In this document: positions 1 to 8,785 of the stretch, one piece after another | How positions within the stretch are numbered: position 1 is the stretch's first letter | Layout of the letters: every line of letters starts with the position of its first letter | Source of the DNA: Paracoccus sediminis | GTDB lineage: Bacteria > Pseudomonadota > Alphaproteobacteria > Rhodobacterales > Rhodobacteraceae | Direction: 5' to 3' | Length of the DNA: 64,000 nucleotides | Assembly: GCF_900188295.1 (NCBI RefSeq) | Contig: NZ_FZNM01000008.1 | Location: 1 to 64,000, forward strand | Notes under the pieces: model-generated | What the model saw: the letters and a program-made list of their open reading frames with translations, nothing else | The model's database searches: none | Told to the model about the DNA's origin: nothing | Position numbers and translations under genes: made by a program

Positions 1-902
1 CCGGCACGGGTTTCACGCGCAGACCGACGGGCGGATTCGCTGGGGCGGGCGTCCGAGGCGCGCGAACGAACCTCGCCCAAGGTTTCCCGGTTGGCCCGCT
101 GGGGGGTGCCTTCGCCTCGGGTGGTTATATTGCGTTGGGTCTGTTGCTCGCGCCGCCGCGAGTCATCCAGGATTTGTTGGCTGTCAGTTCTGTCTTGCCT
201 GCGGGACGCGGGTTGGCGCGCCGGTCGTTCCACAGGCTGATCTTGGCGCGTTGCGGCACGTTCCGCATCTTCGCCGCGGGGTTCGGGGCGGTCCCTGTTC
301 CGTTCGCGTTCAGCCTGGTCTTGGCGTTCGGTCCTGTCGCGGCGCGGGGATTGGTCCGTTTCGGATCGGGGCCTTGGGCCTTGCTCTGATCGGCCGGGGC
401 GTTCGTTCCGGGAATTACGATCAGCGCGGTCCGGCCGTTGTTCGGATTGACGTTCTTGCCGCGCGTTCTCTCGCGCCGGCCGCTCGTCATTGTTCTTGGC
501 ATTGTCACGATCCGGGCGTTCACGTCGCGGCTGATCCCCTGCGCGACGGACAGACGGCCCATCGCCGGATTCGGATCGAGCCTCGGCACCTGTGGACGCC
601 TCTTTCGATGCGTCGCGGCCCCGACGAGGTTGTTCATCTTCCTCTTTCGTTTCCGCACGCTGCTTTTGTTCGGCTTGGGGCTGATTTCTGTTTTCGCCCT
701 GCGGTTCGGAACGTTGCGTCTGGCCCCGGCGCACCGGCGGCTCGTCCCGTTCGGCCTGCGCCAGAAGCAACAAGCCCCTGGCCCGGCCCGGCATTGCATC
801 CTGCCCGATTGTCACAGCGACCGGCTGGGCCGGTGCGGCATGAGGCAGCAGCATTGCAAGACATGTCATGATCGCAGTCGTGTTTCGGATGGCCCGATGC
901 AT
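1..902 (-). CDS. Secreted low-complexity R/E/Q/P-rich protein, C-terminus beyond window (possible OmpA-family N-terminal part)
   Basis: The frame opens at an ATG at 902 and runs without a stop to the window edge (300 codons seen). The N-terminus looks like a signal peptide: basic MHRAIRNTT, a hydrophobic stretch, then HAAPAQP as a likely cleavage site. The rest is almost entirely R, E, Q, D, P and S, with clusters such as RRDRTERQDQAERERNRDRP, and is predicted disordered. No folded domain is visible. Rhodobacteraceae OmpA-like proteins often carry such an exported disordered region before a C-terminal peptidoglycan-binding domain. That domain would lie outside the window, so the family assignment is inference. 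The overlapping 224-codon frame (125-799) is a shadow. Confidence 0.6.
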   Translation of the reverse strand, partial: MHRAIRNTTAIMTCLAMLLPHAAPAQPVAVTIGQDAMPGRARGLLLLAQAERDEPPVRRGQTQRSEPQGENRNQPQAEQKQRAETKEEDEQPRRGRDASKEASTGAEARSESGDGPSVRRAGDQPRRERPDRDNAKNNDERPARENARQERQSEQRPDRADRNSRNERPGRSEQGPRPRSETDQSPRRDRTERQDQAERERNRDRPEPRGEDAERAATRQDQPVERPARQPASRRQDRTDSQQILDDSRRREQQTQRNITTRGEGTPQRANRETLGEVRSRASDARPSESARRSARETRA

Positions 903-1088
903 GGCGTCTTCCTTCACTGGAACGGGTTCGGCATTCGGCAGAAACAACCCCGCGGCGGGGACGTCAGTTCCGCAAGCGGGCCAGTGTCAAGATGCCGACG
1001 GGCGATCATCAAAGGGAATATCGGCGCCTTGAAAACTTGCGCGGGGGGTCCTGTGGAAATCAAGAGAGCTTGAGCCTGTGCGGAACGG

Positions 1089-2087
1089 TTATCCTTGACG
1101 AATCCGATCTGGCTTTCTGGGTGCGCGGCGGCAAAAGATGAACCACAGCCAGATCACCGCCTGCCAAAGATAGGGCTTGATGGCGTGAACGAGATTTTTC
1201 GGGAAAGGCTTTTCTGCATTCGACACATGCCAATTGAACACTCCATCCGGTTTTATCGGATGCCAGAGGGTATTCTCCTGTTTGTGCGGGAACAGGAACG
1301 ACGGGCGAAAGACGAAGGTGCCAGGGGACATCGACGGCGTAGCGGGCGTGTTGAAATAAAAGGCGTTCCGGTTGTGCGGCTTTACATAAGCGCCTGTGCC
1401 GCCAATGTCCTCGATCTCGTACCCCATCGATTTCGCCAAGGTTCCCCAGGCGACCTCGTAATGACCCGTCCAACCCATCCGATACGCCGCATCCACCGCC
1501 GCCAGAAATCGGTTGCTGGCACGAAACAGCGGATAGAACCCGCGAACCAGAAACTCGGGTTCCGGAATGTCCCCCTCCGGATTTCTGACCAATGGATTCA
1601 ATATCTTTTTTGGCGTTTCCGCCGCATTATACAGGGCTGTCGCAAGGATGTCTGCCCGGCTCTGCTCGAAATGCCGGAAAAGAAAGGACCAATGCCCTTC
1701 GAAATGTACATCGTATTCGATGCCCCAATAGTAATCGAAATCCGGATAGTTCTTATAGAAACATAACATGTTCGTGTCTTCATGTCCCGGCATCTTCCAC
1801 CCCAAGCCATTCCAACCGGCGGGATCGACCTTGGCCGGGTATGGCAAGGCCATGATCTGCCTGAAGTTGCAAAGGTGGATGTGATCGGCATGGGGCAGCG
1901 CAGCCTTTGGCATGTCCAGGGAATTGGCGCCGCAATTGATGTTGATAAAGACTTGATATCCCTCAGGCGCTTCGGACGTCAGCCGCTCGAACAACTGCCG
2001 GATGTGGTCGTTGAAAAAATGCGTCAGTATGACAACAGCAACTCTTGCCATGAAGGGGTCCACTCGAAATGTCTGTAGCCTGCCCAT
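1089..2087 (-). CDS. Putative glycosyltransferase-like protein with C-terminal hydrophobic segment
   Basis: 332 codons from 2087; an internal ATG at 2051 (MARVAVVILTHFF) gives 320 residues and begins directly with a beta-strand typical of GT-A-like folds. Neither start has a convincing ribosome-binding site. About residue 130 has WGIEYDVHFEG, where E-Y-D could act as a DxD-like nucleotide-sugar/metal site. A hydrophobic stretch near the C-terminus (LWQAVIWLWFIFC) followed by basic residues suggests membrane association. The protein resembles uncharacterised bacterial DUF3405-like proteins, but no specific sugar or acceptor can be given. The nearby PAP2 phosphatase fits an envelope or polysaccharide role. 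Local base composition looks less GC-rich than elsewhere. Confidence 0.6.
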   Translation of the reverse strand: MGRLQTFRVDPFMARVAVVILTHFFNDHIRQLFERLTSEAPEGYQVFININCGANSLDMPKAALPHADHIHLCNFRQIMALPYPAKVDPAGWNGLGWKMPGHEDTNMLCFYKNYPDFDYYWGIEYDVHFEGHWSFLFRHFEQSRADILATALYNAAETPKKILNPLVRNPEGDIPEPEFLVRGFYPLFRASNRFLAAVDAAYRMGWTGHYEVAWGTLAKSMGYEIEDIGGTGAYVKPHNRNAFYFNTPATPSMSPGTFVFRPSFLFPHKQENTLWHPIKPDGVFNWHVSNAEKPFPKNLVHAIKPYLWQAVIWLWFIFCRRAPRKPDRIRQG

Positions 2088-2552
2088 ATGGCGGCAGGAA
2101 ATTCCGCCTTGTCAACGGCATCCGGGCAGACGAGCCTCTGGCGGGTGTCGAGTGAATCGGGCATATTCTACCAAGGATTGAAGTCCGCCGTTCCTGGGCG
2201 GAATGGCCCTGATGCCCCTCATCGACGATGACATTTTGTCTTAGCGTGTTATCGCCGGAAATCGGGGTCCCTTGGCAGGATCAGGCCATACTTGCAGTTG
2301 AGTAAGCAAGGATCCGCCTTGCCTGGATTCTTTTGCAGGGCGATGATGAAGCCGCCGCGATGTTTTCCCAAGTCAATGCGTTGCTGGGGGCTGAGATCCA
2401 CGGCCAAAGAGGCGGCACCAGGGGAATATTTCACGCCGACGGTCAACGCCGACTGCGCGGGCCGCCGGGCTTGCCTTCGGTCACAAATACTTCGGAGGGG
2501 CCGTTTCACGATTCGCGATCCTGCGACGACTTTGGCCCGTCCCTACGCGCAA
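2088..2552. other. 465-bp spacer with no supported gene
   Basis: Between the glycosyltransferase-like gene and the PAP2 gene. An 86-codon minus-strand ORF (2249-2509) and overlapping plus-strand ORFs (2292-2714, 2333-2611) are open, but none has a recognisable family, a clear ribosome-binding site or a conserved motif. It may be the remnant of a decayed gene. Confidence 0.4.
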
Positions 2553-3257
2553 TCACAGAATTTGCTTTATCAAGGTTTTTGCAATCCCTCCGAATTCCCT
2601 TATTCCGTTGAACATCGTCGCAAAGCTGTATGTGACGAAAAAGAGGAAGGGATAGACAAGATAATCAGGATATCGATCCTGATTAAACCGGGCATCCAGA
2701 ACCCTCGAAACTAGGGGAACCAGCAGGATCGACAACATCACGCCTATCGCCGCCCCGACAAGGATGTCAGAAAGATAATGCAATCCCAGCAGCAGCCTTG
2801 GCAGGCACACGATCAGCGCCGCATGGGCAAACGCCAGAAGTCCGACCTTTCTGGATATCAGGAAAAATCCGGTGGCAAGCGCGAAAAACATGATCGCATG
2901 ATCGCTTGGCATCGAACTCCAATCTTCAAAGAAGGAGTTCTGTGAGATTGCGCTTCCGACAACTTCGGGATTTGCCCGCGGCCGCGGCCGAAAGGGAAGG
3001 GAATTCGCCAGTATCCTTCCAAGCGTGATGGAAACGACCGTCGTAAAAAGAACTGCCCACAGCTTGCTTCGGTGGCGGCCATCACCTTTCGACGGATAAA
3101 ACCACAGGAACCAGAAGATGATCGCGGAAACCAGACCCTTGACTTCGTGTGCATTCGCGATCTTGTTTATCAAGTTATTCGCAAAAGGAAAGTCGTTCAT
3201 ATGCTCCAGCAAGGACCGTGATAAATTGTAATCGAATTGTTCAATGAAATTAATCAC
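2553..3257 (-). CDS. PAP2-family membrane phosphatase
   Basis: 234 residues with five or six hydrophobic segments. The three phosphatase signature blocks are visible: LPFRPRPRANP (motif 1, near residue 90), SMPSDHAIMF (motif 2, catalytic-acid His) and PRLLLGLHYLSD (motif 3, with the His nucleophile and Asp). The usual Lys seven residues before R-P in motif 1 is not present, as in some polyprenyl-phosphate or polysaccharide-linked members. Likely substrates are lipid phosphates such as undecaprenyl pyrophosphate or phosphatidic acid at the periplasmic face. The gene is isolated, on the same strand as the glycosyltransferase-like gene downstream, in comparatively AT-rich sequence. Confidence 0.85.
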   Translation of the reverse strand: MINFIEQFDYNLSRSLLEHMNDFPFANNLINKIANAHEVKGLVSAIIFWFLWFYPSKGDGRHRSKLWAVLFTTVVSITLGRILANSLPFRPRPRANPEVVGSAISQNSFFEDWSSMPSDHAIMFFALATGFFLISRKVGLLAFAHAALIVCLPRLLLGLHYLSDILVGAAIGVMLSILLVPLVSRVLDARFNQDRYPDYLVYPFLFFVTYSFATMFNGIREFGGIAKTLIKQIL

Positions 3258-3542
3258 TTTACCTCACGGGCTTATGTCGCCATGCGTTATGTAAAATCTG
3301 TATGACAGAATATTCACGCGATCAAGACATCTTGATGAACGCCCTTGCAAGGGTCGCCGCACGGCACCGGCCGGCGACGGGGCGCCGGACACGCTGTCCC
3401 AAGGAGTCGAGGTCGGTCTTGGCGCCCATCGCGTGTGGCCCGCCCCGATCGATGATGCCGGACCGGCCGGGATTGGCCCGTTGCCGCGATTCGCGTTGCA
3501 AAGGCGTCTGCGGAAATCCCAGGAACTGGGACCGACACCCTG

Positions 3543-4178
3543 TCAGCGCACCCGTTCCATCAGCACACGCGGACGAGAACAGTCCCGCCGCACGTCCGGC
3601 GCGCAGCGGCGCGGGTCCAGGTCGCGGGTCAGGCAGATGCGCACCTCGCGCAGCGCGTCGCCCTGACAGGTGACGGTGGTGCCGTCGAAGGTCAGGTCGG
3701 GATTGGCCTCTAGAAAGGCGTCCTCGACCACGGCGGGCGGCAGGGCGATGTCGCGGCTCAGACCGTCGAACAGCACGGGAACCGCGATCCGGTCCGCAGC
3801 CTCGCGCATGGCGTCGTAATAACCGGCCGCCGAAAGGCCCGAACAGCGGCCGTGCTTTTTCCACTGATGCAAGGCCAGGCCCGGCGCCATCAGGTCGGCC
3901 ATGGCCTGGGTTTCGCGCCGCGAGGGATCGCGTTCGTCGGTGTCGCAATATTCAGGATAGCCTTGTTCGTATTGCGGCCAGAGACCATGGACCACGAAAT
4001 CCAGCCCGCTTCCCCGTTCGCATTCGTCCGCATCGCGTGCATCGCCTGTCGCGCGGCACCAGCTTGGCGACCAGCTGAGCGTCAGCACATAATAATCGAA
4101 ATCGCCCGCCATGTCCTGGGCGGGGGCGGCGGCAGGCCACACGCTGAGCAGGAGCGGGATGACGGATAGGGCGCGCAT
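3543..4178 (-). CDS. Secreted RNase T2 family ribonuclease
   Basis: 211 residues from the ATG at 4178, chosen because AAGGTGG lies just upstream and the protein then starts with a signal peptide (MRALSVIPLL...AAAPAQD). The longer 223-codon frame adds an unlikely N-terminus. Conserved block CAS I is FVVHGLWPQYEQG, with the catalytic His. Block CAS II is LHQWKKHGRCSG, with the second catalytic His-Lys-His set, but the usual Glu of H-E-W is Gln here. Cysteines are present for disulfides. RNase T2 enzymes cleave single-stranded RNA via 2',3'-cyclic phosphates; in bacteria they act in the periplasm or outside. The 285-bp spacer downstream (3258-3542) shows no supported gene. Confidence 0.88.
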   Translation of the reverse strand: MRALSVIPLLLSVWPAAAPAQDMAGDFDYYVLTLSWSPSWCRATGDARDADECERGSGLDFVVHGLWPQYEQGYPEYCDTDERDPSRRETQAMADLMAPGLALHQWKKHGRCSGLSAAGYYDAMREAADRIAVPVLFDGLSRDIALPPAVVEDAFLEANPDLTFDGTTVTCQGDALREVRICLTRDLDPRRCAPDVRRDCSRPRVLMERVR

Positions 4179-4363
4179 GACGCCACCTTGCCCGGCCCGA
4201 GGGCCTGCGTCCACAGGGATATGCGAATCCTCTTTTCCCCGCGCGCCGAAATCGCTATAGCGGCTGGCAATTCCCCCCGAAAACGAGGAATGGCATCCGC
4301 CAAAAGCCGTTTTTCCGGCCCAGGTTCGATATTGTTCGGGGCAGACACGCGAAGGAGATTGAC

Positions 4364-5119
4364 ATGAGCAAGCCGCTGATGGCCAAGGCGACCGCCGTCT
4401 GGCTGGTGGACAATACCACGCTGAGCTTCAAGCAGATCGGCGATTTCTGCGGCCTGCACGAACTGGAGGTGCAGGGCATCGCCGACGGTGACGTGGCGGC
4501 GGGGGTCAAGGGTTACGACCCCGTGGCCTCGCACCAACTGGACGCCGAGGAGATCAGGAAAGGCGAGGCCAGCCCGGCCTATCGACTGCGCCTGAAGCAC
4601 AATCCCGCCGCCGAGGGCGAGGAAAAACGCCGCGGGCCGCGCTATACGCCCCTGTCCAAGCGGCAGGACCGGCCGAACGCGATCCTGTGGCTGGTCAAGT
4701 TCCACCCCGAGCTGCCCGACGCGGCCATCGCCAAGCTGGTGGGCACGACCAAGCCGACCATCGCCTCGATCCGCGAACGGACGCACTGGAACATCCAGAA
4801 CATGCAGCCCATCGATCCGGTGGCGTTGGGCCTTTGCCGTCAGACCGAACTGGATGCGGCTGTCCAGAAGGCTGCCAAGAAGGCCGCAGGCACCGGCGAG
4901 CTGATGAGCGACGACGAACGGCGCAAACTGGTCAGCACCGAGACGTCCCTGGCGATGAGCGACGAACCGCGCCTGCCGTCCTCGATCGCGGGACTGGAAA
5001 ACTTTTCGCTGACCCGCGAGGAGGAAAAGGCGCCCGAAGGCGATCTGGACGCGGACAGCTTCTTCAACCTGCCCGATGCGGATGACGAGGAAGACGACGG
5101 CGACGACAACCGCCGTTAA
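4364..5119 (+). CDS. trcR: DUF1013 / TrcR-type cell-cycle transcriptional regulator
   Basis: 251 residues with a strong ribosome-binding site (GAAGGAG) before the ATG. The protein is a conserved alphaproteobacterial DUF1013 protein, annotated in databases as cell-cycle transcriptional regulator TrcR. Visible regions: an N-terminal helical part (KATAVWLVDNTTLSFKQIGD), a central block RYTPLSKRQDRPNAILWLVK, and a helix-turn-helix-like stretch AAIAKLVGTTKPTIASIRER near residue 135. The tail is very acidic (DADDEEDDGDD). The function comes from the family; nothing here shows its targets. It is transcribed alone and ends in a strong hairpin terminator shared with the converging GlsB-type gene. Confidence 0.85.
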   Translation: MSKPLMAKATAVWLVDNTTLSFKQIGDFCGLHELEVQGIADGDVAAGVKGYDPVASHQLDAEEIRKGEASPAYRLRLKHNPAAEGEEKRRGPRYTPLSKRQDRPNAILWLVKFHPELPDAAIAKLVGTTKPTIASIRERTHWNIQNMQPIDPVALGLCRQTELDAAVQKAAKKAAGTGELMSDDERRKLVSTETSLAMSDEPRLPSSIAGLENFSLTREEEKAPEGDLDADSFFNLPDADDEEDDGDDNRR

Positions 5120-5143
5120 GCCCGGCCGGCACGAACGGTTCAT

Positions 5144-5184
5144 AAGGAAAAGGCCGGTGGAACGAACCACCGGCCTTTTCCTTT
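5144..5184. terminator. Bidirectional hairpin terminator
   Basis: A 17-bp perfect inverted repeat (AAGGAAAAGGCCGGTGG at 5144-5160, complement at 5167-5183) with a 6-nt loop. The A-rich left flank and T-rich right flank allow termination on both strands, between trcR (+) and the converging GlsB-type gene (-). Confidence 0.9.
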
Positions 5185-5199
5185 GATACGCTTCCGCCT

Positions 5200-5454
5200 T
5201 CAGGTCTTGCGGCGGATGAAGCGGCCGATGGCGATCAGGATGCAGGCGCCGATCACCGCGATGACAAGCTGACCGATCGCCCCGCCCGCCGTGGTGCCGA
5301 AGATGGCATAGGCCAGCCAGTTGCCCAGCAAGGCGCCGACGATGCCCAGGATGATGTTCATCAGCAGCCCGGTATCGGTCTTCATGATCTTTTCCGCGAT
5401 CCACCCGGCGATTGCCCCCAGGATGATCGACATAATCCAGCCAAAACCTTCCAT
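5200..5454 (-). CDS. GlsB/YeaQ/YmgE family stress-response membrane protein
   Basis: 84 residues from the ATG at 5454, chosen because AAAAGGGGAAG precedes it; the longer frame (to 5514) adds an uncharged leader without a site. Three hydrophobic segments rich in Gly, with the family pattern GWIMSIILGAIAGWIAEKIM and NIILGIVGALLGNWLA, then a basic end (GRFIRRKT). Members of this family are small inner-membrane proteins of unknown mechanism, often induced by general or envelope stress. It stands alone and converges on trcR, sharing its terminator. Confidence 0.88.
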   Translation of the reverse strand: MEGFGWIMSIILGAIAGWIAEKIMKTDTGLLMNIILGIVGALLGNWLAYAIFGTTAGGAIGQLVIAVIGACILIAIGRFIRRKT

Positions 5455-5566
5455 GCACTTCCCCTTTTCCAAATGACCCCGATGGAACCGAACGGCGGGG
5501 CCTTCGCCAGTCAATGCGCGATCCCCGCCATGCGTTCCCGCAAGCGACGGATTTTGCTGCGATCTG

Positions 5567-7039
5567 TCAAATCGACAGGCAGATGTATTTCAGTTCCAGG
5601 TAATCCTCGATCCCGTGCCGGCTGCCCTCGCGTCCCAAGCCGGACTGCTTGACGCCCCCGAACGGCGCCACCTCGGTCGAGATGATGCCGGTGTTCACCC
5701 CCACGATGCCGTATTCCAACGCCTCTTGCACGCGGGTGATGCGGCCGATGTCGCGGGCATAGAAGTATGAGGCCAGTCCGAAGATCGTGTCGTTGGCCTT
5801 CTGCACGGCCTCCTCCTCGGTGTCGAAACGGAACAGCGGGGCCAAGGGACCAAAGGTTTCCTCGGTCGCGACCTTCATGCGGTCCGTGACGCCGGTCACG
5901 ACCGTGGGCTGAAAGAACAACCCGTCCATCCGTTCGCCGCCGGTGACGATCCGGCCGCCGCCGTCCAGCACGTCGCGGATATGTTCCTCGACCTTTTCCA
6001 CCGCACCCTCATTGATGAGGGGACCGGTGGTCACGCCGTCCTCCAGCCCGTCGCCCACGCGCAGCTTGTCCACCGCCGCCGCCAGTTTCTGCGCGAACGC
6101 GTCATAGACCCCGGCCTGGACATAGATGCGGTTGGCGCAGACGCAGGTCTGGCCGTTGTTGCGGAACTTAGACGCCATCGCGCCGTCCACCGCCGCATCC
6201 AGGTCGGCATCGTCGAAGACGATGAAGGGTGCGTTGCCGCCCAGTTCCATGCTGCATTTCAGAACCTGGTCGGCGGCTTGGCGCAGCAGGATGCGCCCCA
6301 CCTCGGTCGAGCCGGTGAAGGTCAGCTTGCGCACCAGCGGGTTTTCGCAGAATTCCTTGCCGATGTCGGAGGACCGCGACGAGGTGACGACCGACAGAAT
6401 GCCCTTGGGCAGCCCGGCGCGTTCGCCCAGCACCGCCATGGCCAGCGCCGACAGCGGCGTTTCCGCGGCGGGGCGGGCGACGAAGCCGCAGCCCACGGCC
6501 AGGGCGGGGGCGGCCTTGCGGGCGATCATGGCGTTGGGGAAATTCCACGGCGTGATCGACCCCACCACGCCGATCGGCTGGCGGATCACGGTCAGGCGCT
6601 TGTCGGGCATGTGGCCTGGGATGGTTTCGCCGTAAACGCGCTTGGCCTCCTCGCCGAACCATTCGACGAAGCTGGCGCCATAGGCGATCTCGCCCTTGGC
6701 CTCGGGGAAGGGCTTGCCCATTTCGGCGGTCAGGATGCGCGCCAGGTCGTCCTGGTTGGCCATCATCAGGTCGAACCATTTGCGCATCACCCCGGCGCGG
6801 TCCTTGGCGGTCCGGGCGGCCCAGTCCTTCATCGCCTGGGCTGCGGCCTCGATGGCGCGGGCGGCCTCCGTGCGGTCCATGTCGGCGACCTTGGCGATGA
6901 CATCGCCGCGCGCCGGATTGACGACGTCGAAGGTCGCGCCGTCGGCGGCCTCGATCCATTCGCCCGCGACATAGGCGCGGGTTTCCAGCAGCGATGGATC
7001 GCGCAGCAGGGTTTTCAGATCGGTGGAATGCTTGGTCAT
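5567..7039 (-). CDS. gabD: NAD(P)-dependent succinate-semialdehyde dehydrogenase
   Basis: 490 residues from the ATG at 7039, which has AAGGAG eight bases upstream; a longer frame to 7414 is not supported. Aldehyde dehydrogenase fold: PWNFPNAMIARKAAPALA at the cofactor site, GSTEVGR, the general base Glu in ELGGNAPFIVFDDAD and the nucleophile Cys in NNGQTCVCANR. The length and the TCVCANR context match GabD, which oxidises succinate semialdehyde to succinate in GABA catabolism. The Lys of the usual K-P-A cofactor motif is Arg (FVARPAAETP). It has no GABA aminotransferase neighbour in this window. Other semialdehydes remain possible substrates. Confidence 0.88.
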   Translation of the reverse strand: MTKHSTDLKTLLRDPSLLETRAYVAGEWIEAADGATFDVVNPARGDVIAKVADMDRTEAARAIEAAAQAMKDWAARTAKDRAGVMRKWFDLMMANQDDLARILTAEMGKPFPEAKGEIAYGASFVEWFGEEAKRVYGETIPGHMPDKRLTVIRQPIGVVGSITPWNFPNAMIARKAAPALAVGCGFVARPAAETPLSALAMAVLGERAGLPKGILSVVTSSRSSDIGKEFCENPLVRKLTFTGSTEVGRILLRQAADQVLKCSMELGGNAPFIVFDDADLDAAVDGAMASKFRNNGQTCVCANRIYVQAGVYDAFAQKLAAAVDKLRVGDGLEDGVTTGPLINEGAVEKVEEHIRDVLDGGGRIVTGGERMDGLFFQPTVVTGVTDRMKVATEETFGPLAPLFRFDTEEEAVQKANDTIFGLASYFYARDIGRITRVQEALEYGIVGVNTGIISTEVAPFGGVKQSGLGREGSRHGIEDYLELKYICLSI

Positions 7040-7247
7040 GGCTGGCTCCTTGGGCTTGGCCGCATGATCGCCTTGCGGGCGGCGCTTGTCAAAGCGCAGC
7101 TCTGCCGGGCATGTCCGCGAAAAAAGAACGCGACCAGGGGAAACTGGCGAGGGGCTGTCGCGTTGAACCGACATCGCTAGGCCTTCCCTCTTGGCGACCC
7201 TCTCTGACGGGGCGGTGTGCCGGTTGCGCGCCGCCCCGATTTCCTGT

Positions 7248-8237
7248 TCACGGTCCCGATTGGCGCCAGCAGGGTTGCCGATCGTCCGGTGCGGGTTCTG
7301 CGGCATGGACCCCCCGCGCAATCGCGCGGGCCAGCGTGCAGGCCACCGCATGGCCCAGCAGGAACGGATCGGTCGCGGGATCGGGCAGGGATCGCGCCCC
7401 GGTCGAAACCGCAAAGATCAGATCGCCGTCAAAGGGCGTATGGCTGGGCACCAGGGCGCGGGCCATGCCGTCATGGGCGGCGACGGCCAGGCGATGCAGG
7501 GCGGGCTTGTCCAGCGCGGCGTCGGTGGCGACGATGGCGATGGTGGTGGCCTCGCCCAGGCGCTTGGCCGGAACCGGTTCCTCTGCGGCGGGAAAGACGG
7601 GGGGCAGGCCATGCCCGCCGAATTCGCCGTCCAGTTCCCAAGGCGCGGCCCAGAAATGCCGGGTATCCCCGACGGTCGCTTGACCGACCGCGTTGACCAC
7701 CACCAGGGCGCCCACCGCCAGCCCGTTCGACAGCCGGGCGGATGCCGATCCCAGACCGCCCTTGAGGTTCCCCGTGGTCGCCCCGGTCCCCGCGCCCGAC
7801 GTGCCTATGGCGAAATCCACGGCGGCGGCGGCGAACGCGGCCCGGCCCAGCGCCGGATAGGGATTGTCGGCCCAACCCTTGTCCCCGCCGTTCAGCAGAT
7901 CGAAGACGATGGCGCCGGGCACGATGGGCACCCGCGCCGCGCCGACGGCAAAGCCCCGCCCCGCGGCGCGCAGCCCCGCCATCGCGCCGTCGCAGGCCGC
8001 CAGTCCAAAGGCCGATCCCCCCGACAGCACCAGTGCATCGACCTGCGACACCAGCTTGTCGGGCGCCAGCAGGTCCGTTTCGCGCGTTCCCGGCGCACCG
8101 CCCATCACATGGACCGCTGCCCGGAACGGGGCATCGGCGGTCAGCACCGTCGTCCCCGATTTCAGACGCGCATCGGCGGCATTGCCGACCCGCAGGCCGG
8201 ATATGTCGGTAATCAGGTTCAGCGTTCCCGGCCTCAT
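7248..8237 (-). CDS. P1 family peptidase (DmpA/S58-like)
   Basis: 329 residues. The S58/P1 family contains self-processing aminopeptidases related to DmpA and to nylon-hydrolase-type folds. Family features: the N-terminal [29 protein letters not shown], and the [19 protein letters not shown] region that holds the processing site and nucleophile in related enzymes. It overlaps the upstream potassium-channel gene by 4 bp, so the two are translationally coupled. The natural peptide substrate is unknown. A 208-bp spacer separates it from gabD downstream on the same strand. Confidence 0.85.
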   Translation of the reverse strand: MRPGTLNLITDISGLRVGNAADARLKSGTTVLTADAPFRAAVHVMGGAPGTRETDLLAPDKLVSQVDALVLSGGSAFGLAACDGAMAGLRAAGRGFAVGAARVPIVPGAIVFDLLNGGDKGWADNPYPALGRAAFAAAAVDFAIGTSGAGTGATTGNLKGGLGSASARLSNGLAVGALVVVNAVGQATVGDTRHFWAAPWELDGEFGGHGLPPVFPAAEEPVPAKRLGEATTIAIVATDAALDKPALHRLAVAAHDGMARALVPSHTPFDGDLIFAVSTGARSLPDPATDPFLLGHAVACTLARAIARGVHAAEPAPDDRQPCWRQSGP

Positions 8238-8677
8238 GCGTCATCCTTGGTGAATTCGATCTGGCGCACGCGGACATGGCGCAGCGATTCGATCATCAGC
8301 GCGGTCATCAGGCCAAAGGTCAGCAGCCCGTTGGCGGCGGCCAGACCGCCGAGAATCCGCCATTCCAGCGGCATCAGCACATCGCCATAGCCAAGCGTCG
8401 TGAACGTCACCAGGGTGAAATACATCGCCTCCTCGAAATCGGAAAAGACGCCCAGCAGGTGAAAGGCCGCGGCCCACAGCCAGACCGACATCGTGACCAT
8501 CGCCAGTACTGCCAGGCTGGAGGCCAAAACGACCAGGATCAGCTTGGGCCGATGCGGGGCGCGGATCAGCCACACCTCCCACCGGACGAACCCGATTTCC
8601 AGCAGCCATATCCACACCCCCGCGATGCCTATGCTGCACAGCATCAGGGCCGAACCGAACGTGATCTGTTCCAGCAT
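8234..8677 (-). CDS. Two-helix potassium channel family protein
   Basis: 147 residues from the ATG at 8677, preceded by AAGGATGG. It has an N-terminal hydrophobic helix, a basic loop, a second helix ([18 protein letters not shown]), a pore region [13 protein letters not shown] with a selectivity filter of GYGD type, and a final helix. This is the minimal Ion_trans_2 channel without a cytoplasmic RCK/TrkA domain, so gating is not predictable. The gene overlaps the P1 peptidase by 4 bp and faces away from smpB, whose promoter lies in the shared spacer. Confidence 0.87.
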   Translation of the reverse strand: MLEQITFGSALMLCSIGIAGVWIWLLEIGFVRWEVWLIRAPHRPKLILVVLASSLAVLAMVTMSVWLWAAAFHLLGVFSDFEEAMYFTLVTFTTLGYGDVLMPLEWRILGGLAAANGLLTFGLMTALMIESLRHVRVRQIEFTKDDA

Positions 8678-8747
8678 GGCGACGCCATCCTTGCGCTTTT
8701 TGCAAGGGCTAGCCCACGGCCCGGCCGCCACGCAACAGCCGTGCATC

Positions 8748-8776
8748 TTTACACCCTGCCCCGGCCCCCCTATCTA
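8748..8776 (+). promoter_or_regulatory. Predicted smpB promoter
   Basis: TTTACA (8748-8753), a 17-bp spacer, then TATCTA (8771-8776). Transcription would begin about 8783, only a few bases before the smpB ATG at 8786, so the mRNA would have almost no 5' leader. No Shine-Dalgarno sequence is visible there. Confidence 0.55.
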
Positions 8777-8785
8777 ACCCCCCTC

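Noticed and set aside
2249..2509. 86-codon minus-strand ORF in the 2.1-2.5 kb spacer
   Set aside because: No recognised family or ribosome-binding site; overlapped by equally open frames on the other strand.
3258..3542. Spacer between the PAP2 and RNase T2 genes as a small gene
   Set aside because: Open frames on both strands but none with start signal or recognisable sequence.
4082..5458. 458-codon minus-strand ORF opposite trcR
   Set aside because: Antisense shadow of a clearly conserved gene; its translation is low-complexity H/R/G/L-rich as expected from GC3 bias.
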